DNA of 64,000 nucleotides from Ilyonectria destructans (taxonomy: Eukaryota; Ascomycota; Sordariomycetes; Hypocreales; Nectriaceae): positions 434,001 through 498,000 of the forward strand of contig JAHEWK010000027.1 of the NCBI GenBank assembly GCA_020740775.1, written 5' to 3'. Both the position numbers and the translations under genes were made by a program. Shown piece by piece: positions 11,601 through 21,100 of the stretch. Each line of letters opens with the position of its first letter. The first letter of the stretch is position 1. The notes under the pieces are model-generated. The model was not told the DNA's origin. It did not search any database and was given only the letters and a program-made list of their open reading frames with translations.

Positions 11601-12362
11601 CAATAACAGACTAACCCTTCCTTCTGGATCCTCTTCCAAGTCATGGAAGTCAATTGCTAGTCTCAGGCAGGGTCCGGCTGGAAGGTCCCTTGGGCGGCGG
11701 CTGACTTGTCGGGTCATCTTGGAAGTGCCGCAGTCATCACAGCTGACAGTTGGGATTCCTCTGATCCGGGCCCCGGTGACCTTACTGACTAGCCTTTCTA
11801 GGGCTTGTGGCCCCGGATGGCCTAGCCTTAGGTGCCAACGGCGGGCATCTTGCTTCGTCGCCTTAGGTCGGGTTGATGAGTTGAACCGGCTGTGCCGGGC
11901 CGGGAAGGCAGCGTCACAGGGGACGTATTCTAGGACGAATTGGTCATAGTGATCAGATAAGAAGCATCTAATCAGATCGTCTGAGCCCCTTAGACAGTTG
12001 TAATCTGGGCGTGTGTCCCACCAATAGCCCTGACGTTGCAGCCTTCGTAGGGATACTAGATTGCAAGGGAAATCAGGGCAATATGCCACATCGAATAGAG
12101 GGATGACCTTAGGGCCCTTAGGTCCTTTGGTCATAATATTGACTTGGCCGTATCCTTGGACTCGGACTTCGTGTTCTCCGGCAATAAGAACGTCATCGGC
12201 CCTAGCCGGCCGATATCCTAGGAATTGGATGATCTCGTTGAAGATGTGAATTGTAGTCCCGGAATCTAGGATTGATGACTTCCGTAGGGGATATCCTGAA
12301 GCTGCAAAGGCCGCCCTGATCGTGGTTATCAGGTCATCGCAGCGGCCCACTTCCCGGCCTAG
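8673..12362 (-). CDS. pol: Copia Pol polyprotein (protease-integrase-RT-RNase H), read through from gag
   Basis: About 1,230 codons, open from just after the gag stop, in the same frame as gag. Near the start is the aspartic protease motif LDSGTT. The integrase zinc-binding region has HLRLGHPG and CDDCGTSK, then a core with AIDFHDLEE and DRYSGYIWDYY and the late NGGAE glutamate. Reverse transcriptase shows KCKARLVVRGDQQ, the AVNAFVNAKLD block and the catalytic FYYVDD. RNase H shows SQAYVMRLFGG, STTEAELLALSQA and QCDNQQTIRL, with ADGLTK near the end. No stop or frameshift is seen. It has no ATG near its start, so it is probably made only as a Gag-Pol fusion. It should process, copy and integrate the element. 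Confidence 0.95.
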   Translation of the reverse strand, partial: LGREVGRCDDLITTIRAAFAASGYPLRKSSILDSGTTIHIFNEIIQFLGYRPARADDVLIAGEHEVRVQGYGQVNIMTKGPKGPKVIPLFDVAYCPDFPCNLVSLRRLQRQGYWWDTRPDYNCLRGSDDLIRCFLSDHYDQFVLEYVPCDAAFPARHSRFNSSTRPKATKQDARRWHLRLGHPGPQALERLVSKVTGARIRGIPTVSCDDCGTSKMTRQVSRRPRDLPAGPCLRLAIDFHDLEEDPEGRVSLLLITDRYSGYIWDYYLKTRQHKELVAVFKDFLSHLFRQYQLKPRVVECDREILGKSEDRPRLVYRLFTGMSIIVESTAADTAAQNGGAELSGKVIKIKARALRAGARFPSFLWVEIYRAAVYLYNRTPRGVNNWDTPYARFHTAIAQRDGHGEESKVPYLGHLRVYGSKAFALTQDALKGRNKRQRLNPRAWIGYLVGYQSTNIYRIWNPTTGKIISTRDVIFNEDNQFNGDINQLRDDLLHISKEELDQLLNQVEEVQLDQSPEETAGRLTSRWDQTHYEDQGLIYDEDQVDNINSIPDVEGLENRDTGMILSEARSDQPAGTVVHSSDRVTEDSQGNLEKGNDALEGSHSDTLSSYDRAYLTPVSLLPTALLAMTIQDASDPPGGLDPGDSRVSRVEGSDIWKAAFNAGRLASPIGTLDGKVIDKAKLQRLLKKPRSVHQSQLPKLPRHHRDLRDHPMGVQFEQAERDHLRSHREMESWIEIDLDDQRTLGKQTLDCMWVYVYKLDKHGRFIKCKARLVVRGDQQPKGLDEETYAATLAGRSFRTLIATAARFDLDLIQYDAVNAFVNAKLDRHILMKMPPGYRLPGKILLIQKALYGLRESPLLWQKELTATLQDLGFKPVRHEPCCMTKDGIIVFYYVDDIVFACRKDKRQDVQRAVADLKAHYDLTGGNDLQWFLGIEVIRDRKKRLIWLSQSSYLTKIANLVDDLDQRHETPMKKEALQPFDQRASIPSIRRYQRKVGSILYAVVMTRPDAAFPVSQLARFNSNPGPEHHRAADRVLLYLKKTSSLALQFGQDDQFLIASDASHADNPDRKSSQAYVMRLFGGTIGWRANKQATVTTSTTEAELLALSQAAREAMFISRLVKELGIQLEEGKIHIQCDNQQTIRLIHKDINKLQTKLRHVDIHNHWLRQEAQRNRIQVDYISTKEMIADGLTKTLSGPAFQRSVQQLGLVDISDRLGQRKLEEIKEEDLEI

Positions 12363-12365
12363 TCA
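12357..12365 (-). promoter_or_regulatory. Gag-pol stop-codon readthrough site (UGA CUA GGC)
   Basis: The gag stop at 12,365-12,363 is TGA, followed in the same frame by CTA GGC CGG GAA GTG and the open pol frame. UGA-CUA(G) is the established high-readthrough context known from plant and animal RNA viruses and from fungal and mammalian genes. A frame-preserving single stop between gag and pol points to readthrough rather than frameshifting as the way Pol is made at low level. Confidence 0.8.
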
Positions 12366-13670
12366 ATCTGACTTAGCCGATCCAGCAGCCCCTTTAAGGG
12401 ATTTGAGCTTATCCTTCCACTCAGGCAAGGAAAGTCGGTGGTTGACTGCATCTTGGATGACGGGATTGAATTCGTACCAGACTGGGGCCCTTGATGGAAC
12501 GACATAGTAGCATTTTGGCCAGTTATGCCAATAGCCGCCGCAGGCTTCACAGATAGGACGGTCATTTCCTTGTTCCCGGTCATCCTTGGACTTGGTCTTC
12601 TTTGCCTCAGGGCCTGATTGATCGGACTTGCGTTTCCTGTTCTGTTTCGGCCGGGAGGGTCCTGCGGATCCGGATGGTCTACCTTGCTGACCTTCCTTAT
12701 CTGGATCCCGTCCCTCATCCGGTTGGTCGTCTTGATCCGGGTCCTGGCCGTAGGTTGGTCCAAAGCCTCTGTTGATCCGGCCTGGGGCCCTAGGGGCTTT
12801 AGCCGGCTGCTGTAAGCCGGCCTGGCTGACCTCTAGGCGTAGGTTCTTGGCCACAGTCCGAATTGCTAGGGATTTATCGTCTAGCTTGTCTCTGTAGATC
12901 CCTTGAAAATTCGAGACCCAGTTCCCTAGGACTGGCCGGATTGCAAGACATAGGTTATTGAACCACACGTTCGGGTTGTCTAGACCTCCGATCCCTTTGG
13001 TCTGGGCTTGGTGCGTAGCCTGCTCCCATTCTGTAAGCCATTTAGGGAAGTCCTTGGAAGCCCTAGGCACAGCAGAAAGGATCCTCTGATATTTGGCTAG
13101 GGCCTCATTTTGCTGCTCTGTCGTTGAGGCCCCAACGCTATCCTTGAGGTTGGAATACCAGCTCCTTAGATCCTGTTCAGGATCACAAGAGCTGGCCTTT
13201 AGAGACTTATCAACAGTCTCCGTAATCCAGTCCTTAAGCTTATCGATCCAATGGAATTGCTGTTCGAACTTTTTATAGTCTTGCTCGTAGTCCCTACGTT
13301 CAGACTGATAGGCAGCCCTATCTTCAGCAGTCAATTCCGCCATAGATCGGGCCCGTTCGATCGGATCGTTCGTCTCGGGGATAATGATCGGGATCGTAGG
13401 GAGGGTCTGACTAGACCCCTGACTAGCAGACCGTCGGGTATCTCGAGGTGTTTCGGGCTCGATCCGTTGTGCTGGTATCTTACGGAAATAGGTATCGAAG
13501 GTCGGTTTGACCGGCTCTTCCATCGGCTGATCATCCCGATCGGGATTGATCAGGTGCCAGCTTTTTGCTGAATTTGCCTTGGATCGGAAGTCCCTGTCCC
13601 AATCTGCCCAATCTTCAAAGGTCCTCAGGACGGTCCTTTGGTCGGCAGATGCGGCATTTTTGGCTGACAT
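12363..13670 (-). CDS. gag: Copia Gag capsid/nucleocapsid protein
   Basis: 435 residues from the ATG at 13,670 (MSAKNAASADQ), chosen because it opens the Gag-like domain and has a purine at -3; an upstream in-frame ATG at 13,757 lies against the primer-binding site and is less likely. The middle has a charged helical region like copia UBN2/Gag domains (FEDWADWDRDFR ... WLTEWEQA). The C-terminal third is basic and ends with one CCHC zinc knuckle, CEACGGYWHNWPKC, that binds RNA. The reading frame continues into pol after one UGA. It forms the virus-like particle that packages the element RNA. Confidence 0.95.
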   Translation of the reverse strand: MSAKNAASADQRTVLRTFEDWADWDRDFRSKANSAKSWHLINPDRDDQPMEEPVKPTFDTYFRKIPAQRIEPETPRDTRRSASQGSSQTLPTIPIIIPETNDPIERARSMAELTAEDRAAYQSERRDYEQDYKKFEQQFHWIDKLKDWITETVDKSLKASSCDPEQDLRSWYSNLKDSVGASTTEQQNEALAKYQRILSAVPRASKDFPKWLTEWEQATHQAQTKGIGGLDNPNVWFNNLCLAIRPVLGNWVSNFQGIYRDKLDDKSLAIRTVAKNLRLEVSQAGLQQPAKAPRAPGRINRGFGPTYGQDPDQDDQPDEGRDPDKEGQQGRPSGSAGPSRPKQNRKRKSDQSGPEAKKTKSKDDREQGNDRPICEACGGYWHNWPKCYYVVPSRAPVWYEFNPVIQDAVNHRLSLPEWKDKLKSLKGAAGSAKSD

Positions 13671-13757
13671 TGCGATGTTCGTAGAATAGGGTAAAATTGA
13701 TCTAAAATAGGGAATAAAAGCCGTACGGATCTCAGCGCAGCTAGCTTGTTCAAGCAA

Positions 13758-13771
13758 ATGAGACTCTTAAT
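13758..13771 (-). other. Primer-binding site matching the anticodon arm of tRNA-Lys(CUU)
   Basis: Directly after the 5' LTR the sense strand reads ATTAAGAGTCTCAT. Its complement ATGAGACTCTTAAT contains the tRNA-Lys(CUU) anticodon loop CUCUUAA with a UGAGA stem and ends at the position equivalent to nucleotide 39. There is no TGG... site for a tRNA 3' end. Use of a half-tRNA cut after position 39 is known for Drosophila copia with initiator tRNA-Met; the tRNA-Lys sequence is from memory of eukaryotic tRNAs. Confidence 0.65.
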
Positions 13772-13957
13772 TGTCGGATCCGTTACGGTCAATTTGATCA
13801 AATGGATAGTGTTCAAAGCAGTGATGATGATGTTGATTCTTGCTTTTTGGCCCTGTTGGGCTCCGTCGGTCAGAGAGGGGTTTTCTGACAACCCCTCTGA
13901 CTAAGGTCAGGATATCAGTCTATCAGAGGTTTCGTAGTACAGGGTCTCAATCCAACA
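13772..13957 (-). repeat. 5' LTR of the copia element
   Basis: 186 bp, read as identical to 8,446-8,631. As the upstream LTR in transcriptional sense it should hold the promoter; no TATA box is obvious by eye. The hairpin-forming inverted repeat lies at 13,869-13,901. Confidence 0.97.
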
Positions 13958-13962
13958 GCTTG
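13958..13962. repeat. Target-site duplication of the copia element, right copy
   Basis: GCTTG, identical to 8,441-8,445, immediately outside the LTR end. Confidence 0.93.
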
Positions 13963-14147
13963 CACAACGATGTTGCGTCGCGCTAAAAGTGTAGTAGTCG
14001 AACCTTGTCGCGCAACTCGGATGCACCTCTCACACGGCTGCTGAGGGTCGACGAAACGTGGGCAGCATCTCGTCAGGTTTCGATGATCGGTAGGTTGTCG
14101 TTCCTGTCAGCGTCCCCTTCCATCATCACGGGCAGGCGGCGCACGCC

Positions 14148-14357
14148 ATGATCGTGCTGACAGACGCTACCAGCCTCCTCCCAGCACCAGGAACATTTTC
14201 CGCCGCCAACAAGATCCTCGATACCAGCCTAACGTTGGAGAGCATGACCTACGTGTGGCTAGCCAATTTCTACGGGCCGCCGTCCGCGTCGGTGCCCGCG
14301 GGCTTCATCGTCCCTGAGGACCAGGAGCGAGCCGGTCAGGAAGCCGACGAGTCATAG
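14148..14357 (+). pseudogene. C-terminal fragment of an amidase-signature enzyme
   Basis: A 69-codon open frame contains TYVWLANFYGPPSASVPAGF followed by IVPEDQE. This resembles the region near the C-terminus of fungal amidase/fatty-acid-amide-hydrolase-like enzymes (…YVWLANFTG-P--S-P-GY-EPE…). The catalytic Ser-Ser-Lys core and the usual PVGL segment are absent and the frame ends shortly after the motif, so it is a remnant at best. The assignment rests on one motif. Confidence 0.4.
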
Positions 14358-14429
14358 CAGGTGACAGGTGTGCAAACATGATCAACATTCGCGACCTGTG
14401 GAGAAAGCACAGTGTAAGTTAGTCTGCCA

Positions 14430-14703
14430 TATGCCTTTTCCGGCCAAGACAGCTCTCGTCACCTTACGATCAGCGCGACATTGACACTCGAATTGTTTCG
14501 GCTGGAAAATTGCTTCGCTTCTTCAGTTCTTCCATTGTATTCGTCCGCAGAATCTGCTTCGTAGTGAGTAATACATAACTTAGGTAGTCAGCATCCACCC
14601 GCCCATAGATAGGCCGCCACCATTCAGCCACAAGGTAGCAATCAACCTGCCCTTTTAATCGCCACAGACTCGACTTATCTGCCTGTACTTCTGAGCATAA
14701 CAC
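14430..14703 (-). repeat. Dispersed repeat fragment with a short open frame
   Basis: GACATTGACACTCGAATTG and about 45 following bases (14,476-14,540) recur, diverged, at 38,934-39,000. A 77-codon minus-strand frame (14,703-14,470) overlaps it, contains LSYVLLTTKQILRTNT, and has no known domain. It may be a relic of a repeat-borne ORF. Confidence 0.4.
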
Positions 14704-14995
14704 TTTGCAAGACAGCGGACACGATGGAGGAAGACGAAATCACATCGCTGCAGCGACGGGTGTGGTTGCTGGAAAAGCTCCTCGCAGCCAGCTTGAAACT
14801 GCTACAGGGGTCCCCTGGCAGGGAAGACAGGACAATCCCACCAAGTCGAGACATGCCCAGTGCTTACGCTGAGGACATTGACCGCGGGACAGACGTCGTT
14901 GAGCACTGGGTGTCCACAATGTCGCTTTGAGAAGACAGAGATGATGTTTGGCACTGGAGCTGTAGACAGATGGTGTCACGATGTATTGTCGGTAC

Positions 14996-15040
<45 letters not shown>
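14996..15040. repeat. Hexanucleotide microsatellite (TGCTCG)n
   Basis: About seven and a half perfect copies of TGCTCG. All three plus-strand frames stay open through it, which explains the overlapping open frames seen there. Confidence 0.97.
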
Positions 15041-17024
15041 ACAGACGCCTTCCCGCCATACTCAACAACCATTGGGAGCCTTGGTCTCCGCAAGCGGCTT
15101 CGAAACACGACAGCCGCAGCAAGTCCTCGAGAACAGACCATTCCACCAATGCAGCCCGTATCAATTCAGCCTTCATTCACGGCGTCGCGACTATGCACGT
15201 CCTGTCCGACAGCTACTTTGGAATGCTACTTTTCCCAGCCCATCACGCAGCATCTCGAAATCCTAAACTCCGCGATTTCGACCGAATCAGCGTCTGGTCT
15301 ACAACGCAGCTGAGACCGGCGCCCTTCCTTCTCTACAAGCCTAAGCTGCTCTGTACTAAGCGCTCGAAGCGGGTGGCCCATTAGTTTCTGTACGACACGG
15401 AAGTCCTCGAGCAAGTGGTAGTTTGCTGTAGGTGTATGTACTTGTATTTCGAATGGACGCAAGCATGGACCGGGCACTCCTGGCACTCGTTTTGGATAAG
15501 AGTGACGTGTGTGTCGTGACATTGTATGAATGAACTACCGCTTGCTCATGCAGGATTAGGGTCTTAGGGTCAGAGGTTGGAGCGGATGAACGCTCGACCA
15601 CGCTGCATCCTAGATCGTTCGCTCCAGTTGGCAGCGACCCGTTCGTTTCACTGGCTTGACAGGCCCCCCCATTCCGCTAGGAAGACTGGCGTGCGGATCG
15701 GTTGTGGGCGTGCAAGAAACATGCAGCTCCTTTGGTAGTGAAAGGTACAAATGCTTTCTCGTCCATTGAATTATATTGATGAAGACAAACTATGCGAACT
15801 ACCTGCTATTTCAAGCCCGCCGCTGCAGAGTGTTGCAACCCATCTTCCAGGAACAACCTTTCATATTCGTTTAGAAGTCTTCATCAATAGCCGCCATCGG
15901 AGTTTCTTAGCGACTAAGCGATTCTTGCGCTTTAGCGATAGGATTTCTTCTCTTTCTTTCTCCTTTCCCCTCCTCTCCGGTTTCACTCTTGTAGCGGAGC
16001 CTGGTCATTGAGTAGGCAAATAGGTGAGGTGATCTCCGTCTATCCATTCCGCACAGTCAGGACACAGCTAGTTGGGGCTCGACACCCATGCTTCTGCTCC
16101 GGAATCGGGGAGAATTGTCCCCGGACTTGCTCGGGCTGTCTTCCTCTTTCCTGGTACCTGATAGCTTTCTCGGTTTTGTTCTTCGCTCTAGTGAGGAGTT
16201 CAAGACACCAGCAGTAACACCGTGCCGCTCTTTTTTCGACAACGCTTGGCGTCTTCATGATCGGAATTGGTAAGAAAGATGGGAGACGAGCGGAAGGTTC
16301 CTATAAATAAGTTTGTTCAATGTTGCCTGGCTGGGGCAAGTGCTTCGAAACACATGTGTCAGCGAAGTCACGTTACGGTTAACACATTGGACAGATCCCC
16401 TTGGCAGAATGCAGAACCAGGTGTTCGTGTCTGGGTCCCGGGTATACCAATTAGCTTTACAAGTTGCATGATTGAATGCGGTTCGGTGCGGACGATGGAG
16501 AGGTTTTGGACCTTCTAGGACTCTAAATCGCAAGAGTGACTACAGTATATCAGACACATGTGCCATCATTACGCGATATGAGTACTACACCATGAGCAAC
16601 CGTCCGTAAAACGGCCACGTTGTGTATGGCCGATAAGTTGTTACGCATAGCCGCCATGTCCGTGCCTGCCCTGAGTTGCGACTGCTCGATCCCGGTGATA
16701 AGTCACAACTTTCAAAGCGGTCGCTCGCACATTTGGAGCGATATTTTCCGGATATTTGTGTCATAGTACCTTTCCTGTTAGTATTCTGACTTGGGGGCTA
16801 CTTATTCATGACCTCGCTATTACCCCTTTAAGTTGTACGTTACAGTGGGATTTTGAGCAGTGGTACCGAAGGAGTGGCAATCCGGGTGACTCTGTCAGGC
16901 TTTCCGTATTGATTGCTGCAGAGTATGTTGCCGGAAATGGGGTAGCGCTTCCAAGTCTCTCAATCCATACATCCAACGGCCTATCTACGTGTCATGTGAT
17001 TGACCTGGCTGTCCTAGTCTGCGC
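15041..17024. other. No recognisable gene
   Basis: Short frames on both strands, none with a domain or a splice chain I can support. Base composition is unremarkable. No repeat was noticed apart from common fungal pyrimidine runs near 15,940-15,980. Confidence 0.5.
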
Positions 17025-18015
17025 TGGTACTTCGTGTGCGTCGCGATGTTAAATATGCAGAGTACCAGGGCTCAATTTAGGCTATCTCAAAGTTTTGCTT
17101 AGCATGGTTACAATATGTTACCATCCGTTCGCGCGAAACTGGGGGGGCATCGGGGGCTAGGGAGGAACGGAAGACAATCTGTGCATGTGTGAAGAGTAAA
17201 TGATGCATTGTTGGACACGAAGCGCCGGAACCGGTAAGTGAAGACAGATCGACGCGCGTCGTCTACTAGATCTCTCCATCGACCCATTGGGTCGCGACAT
17301 GTCGCACTCGGAACATTCATGCGGTGCGACCAAATACCTTAATCACGAAGCTAAGCGACACAGATTCAAACGTCTCAAAGCTAAATTATCATGTAAGTTA
17401 GTTGAAAATGGCAACCTCATGCTGTACCGTGCAGACACACATGTCGCAAACTAAAACAACAGAGTTGACCTCTTCGTTCCTTGCTGATGTCGCCTATTCG
17501 AACTCTATTTACGTCGCACTTCAAACGACACACACCCTCGAGACATGTCAAAAGTCTAAATTGACAAGTAGGGAACCTTTTTAGGGGCTCTCGGGAAGCT
17601 ACTTAGAGTTTGTCGCACTTTAGTGGATCAACAACAGTGGGACAAGTCGTGTCACGATCGTCCGTTGTAGATAATCGCCACTACTGTTACGGACGAGGCG
17701 TGAGATGGCGCAACCTGTGTTCTGTCGCGACGTCTCAAAGATGCTTCAAAGACACGTCGGCTACGATTTGACAGTCGAGAGAGCGATAACATGTATGCGG
17801 ATCGCCAAGTCAATTGTCAACCACGGACAGGAAGAGCCCGTCACCGTGATGAAGCGAATAGGTTGCCGGTGATATTAAAAGACCTAAGTTACATATGTCT
17901 GAGAGGAGCACACCTCCTTACATCATATCCACATCCCAGCCACAAGCAGATCGGACCATCTTAGTCATACGGTCTCAACACACCGTGTTCGACACCGGGA
18001 GCGTGTCAGGCGTCT
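17025..18015. repeat. R1 dispersed repeat, rearranged mosaic copy
   Basis: Three pieces are recognisable. 17,025-17,130 (…GGTTACAATATGTTACCATCC) matches 31,810-31,935. 17,306-17,390 (CATGCGGTGCGACCAAATAC… CTCAAAGCTAAATTA) matches 52,598-52,676 almost exactly in the same orientation. 17,560-17,790 (GTGGATCAACAACAGTGGGA…) matches 53,480-53,700 inverted, and 17,800-18,010 (GTTCGACACCGGGAG) is again direct. The copy has therefore been internally inverted or assembled from fragments. No intact frame. Confidence 0.75.
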
Positions 18016-18032
18016 GTGTCTAAACAAGCTTG

Positions 18033-18120
18033 CTATAGTTATATATATTATAAATTTTTAAATTTTTAAATAAAACTAAACTTTAAATCTAATTAATATT
18101 ATTTATTATAACTATATTCT
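18033..18120. repeat. AT-rich island with inverted ends
   Basis: About 88 bp is almost pure A+T. Its ends are roughly inverted (TATAGTTATATATATTATAAAT against ATTTATTATAACTATA), so it could form a hairpin. It stands out sharply from GC-balanced flanks. It could be a small MITE remnant or a mutated palindrome. Confidence 0.6.
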
Positions 18121-21100
18121 TTACAACCTTAGAAACGGGGTGGACGAATCGCGAGCTTGGAAAGGAGTGGCTGATGAGTGTTTTCGATCGCTTTACCAAG
18201 GCGAAAGCTCGAAACAGTCGCGATTATCGCCTTCTCGTTACTGAGGGACACTCTAGCCATGTTATATGGATTTTATAGAGTGGTGTGACCAGCACCGGAT
18301 TATCGTTGCAGTGTTTCCCCCTCATTCCACGCATTGGCTGCAGCCCGTAGACATTGTTATTTAGCCCCCTCTCAACCACATAGTTACACAAATCAGCTTA
18401 TCCGCTGGAGAGAGGAGCATGAGGCGAGCCGTTTGGCGAAAATGGGCAGAAGCCCGCTTAGCATCAGCAAGTAACGGCTGGACAATGCTAACGACCATGT
18501 GTAGAAGTCCGCAATTAACCATTACACAACCATCAACCAACCAACCACAGGGAAGTCATTACATGGTTGCCAACTTGCAGCTGGCAGCCTATAGGCAGTC
18601 GACAATGAACGAGATAACAACTGGCACGAAAGCATATGCTGTACTGTATAGGGCAAACACAGGGCGAGACAAGATCCACACGAGACGGTTGGCGTTTACT
18701 GGATTGACGTTCAATTGACTGACGGCCAATTGACTGATGTCCACTTGACGTTTACTTTGTTGGCACTGGACAGCACTTCACTTGTGCCAGCATCATTGGC
18801 GTCAGGGCTGAGAGCAACCTCAACAGACGAGTTCCAAACACTTTCTCGTCAGCTGCTCCTTGTCTTGGAAGTGGACGAGCAGGAAGCCCAAGCGCTGAAC
18901 ATATTTGCTATGCCCAACAGTCGCCTTCCATAAGAAACTGCCATGCGAATGACTTACTATTAAAAAAAATATCTGGTGCCGTTTAGTATGAGGTTGCGGA
19001 TACGCCGAGCCCTCTATAGTATCGCTACGGTGATGTGAAGAAGAGAGAAGTTCTTTTTGATTCTTTAAGACACCCTCTTCGCTGAGCTTGGTCAACTCTT
19101 TGCCATTTTTCGCATTCCGCCGTTGATGTCTGTAGAGACAATACCAAGGGCTAACCTGGTACACCTCATGTTCTTTTCTAGCCGTCTGCCGCATTGCAAC
19201 GGAGTCCATGTGGGAGACTCTTCAGCAGCGGCTCGATGCCATGGACGCTCTAGCAATCTACACAATTGAAGGTGTGTATGTCGCCCACGTCAACGTCTCG
19301 TTGCATACCGCCGATAAGGCCAGGCAGAGCAACCCTATCACGAGACGTGTCGATCAGGACAGTAATCCCCGTTTTGAACCGACCACAAACAACCTCAGCG
19401 AGCACTTTCCCTATTCATGCACAGCGATGCACGTGGCTAACATCGATGGTTCAAGCAGACAATCCGCCTTGACAGTCCAGTGCAGTCGGTGCGCATTAGG
19501 TGTTCGTTGTCAGCGTGCACAGGTGATTGCAGATGACTGCATCGCACACTGCCCAAAGTCTCCTTCCTTTACGTGGTGAGACCTACCTTGTCGTAGACAT
19601 CAGGAGCTTGACCTCGAGAACTCCGCTTCACGGCACTGCACTGCCATGCTACCGTACTATCGTCCTCTGATCCGGCTTCAGTCGGCATCCAAAAGGCGGG
19701 GGGAGCGAGCGAGCGCGACAGGGCGCGGTTAGGATGATGGAACGAACGTTCTCGCTGACAAGCATCCCCGGAAGTGAGAGTTCGAAACTGGAAGAATAGT
19801 TTACATACCACTCAGCGAGGTGCTGTATTCTCATGTGCTTACCGTTTCCGTACAGCTAGATAGCCGTTGCCACAAACCTACACCAACCACATTTCGGCGC
19901 GCTAGATGTCGCGCAGTCTTACCTCGGGAGACGGAAGTATCATCCAGTTATGCCTACGATGGGGCAGTTTTAATGGCAGCCGTTGACTAGTCAATCAATG
20001 TCTTTCCTACCCTTGAGAGCGGGTTTGACGGCGAGGTAAATGGGATGAGCTGTTGCGTCAGTTGCACCACTTACAAGGACAGGTCGAACGTGTTAGCAGC
20101 GAGACTTTCGCATTAGAGATGTCGACAAAGATGGTCTTGGCAGCAGAAGACTGCACAGCGAAGACAACAGCGCAAAAGGACAAAAGAAGCGACGAGTCAA
20201 CACCAAGAGCATTGGTAACAGGATTGCAACCAATGGGAAACCCGCAAAGAATGTGTGAACGGTGAAAGCACCCATAAGGAGAAAGAGAGAACCATAGCAA
20301 AGACGACAGAAACGGACGCACGGACAGCGAGATACGAGAGAGAGAAAAATTGAAAAGGGAAAAAACTGTCGGAGAGGGCGAGAATTGTAAGCGATCAGGG
20401 GATATGCGACGGGACCATCGGTATCGGGAAAAGGAAACAAGGGCACCACAGAGAGAAAGGAAAACGGAAGGCTAGTAGCAGAAGTGACGGTAGCAAGCAC
20501 CCAGTAAGAAACAGGCATCGGAAATGCCAGCAAAAAATACAATAGCCGCAGGAGATCAGCGCGAAAAGGGACCGAACACTCCGAACAGAGCTCGGCAGCT
20601 CAGACTTGAGCACAAACCTCCAAGCACGGGGCAAAAGTAGGACATCTTGCCTGTATGAAGATAAGTGGTGATCGGGACGATGCACACAGATATAGCAAGG
20701 CAAAACTTTGGGATGACTCAGCTAGTAGTGTCGGCCATAAGGAACAAGGGTGGAAGGTTAAAGATGGAAACACATTGACGGATTTCCGCAGCTGCAAATG
20801 GTGGCAAGCCGCATCGGGGTCTCAATGCAGCAAGAGACGTGCAGAGAGCGGGCATGTCGGCTGGTTGGAGGAAGTGCGGAGGATAGCTGGGTCGGGACGA
20901 GTGAAATCGTTTAGTGTATCAGTGATCGGCCATTCACCGGAGAGAGATGCCAGTCTCGAACTTTTCAGCCGTTCTTCATTTCAGAAAGGGAAGGGAGAAA
21001 GGCTTCTCAATGCTCCTTTCTACTCACCAGCGCTGCCGAACGAAGAAGCCAAGACATAGGCCAGTATTGACCGTTCTTAGTTAGATATCGTTGCTTTGCC

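Larger units (their letters stand above)
8446..13957 (-). mobile_element. Complete Ty1/copia LTR retrotransposon
   Basis: A 5,512-bp element transcribed on the minus strand. It has two 186-bp LTRs that I read as identical base for base, with TGTTGG...CCGACA ends, a perfect 5-bp target duplication, a primer-binding site, a G-rich polypurine tract, and uninterrupted gag and pol. Pol order is protease, integrase, reverse transcriptase, RNase H, which defines the copia superfamily. Identical LTRs are expected only soon after integration because both are copied from one template, so this copy is young and has escaped repeat-induced mutation; it may be able to move. It landed between the P450 gene and an amidase remnant. 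Confidence 0.97.
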
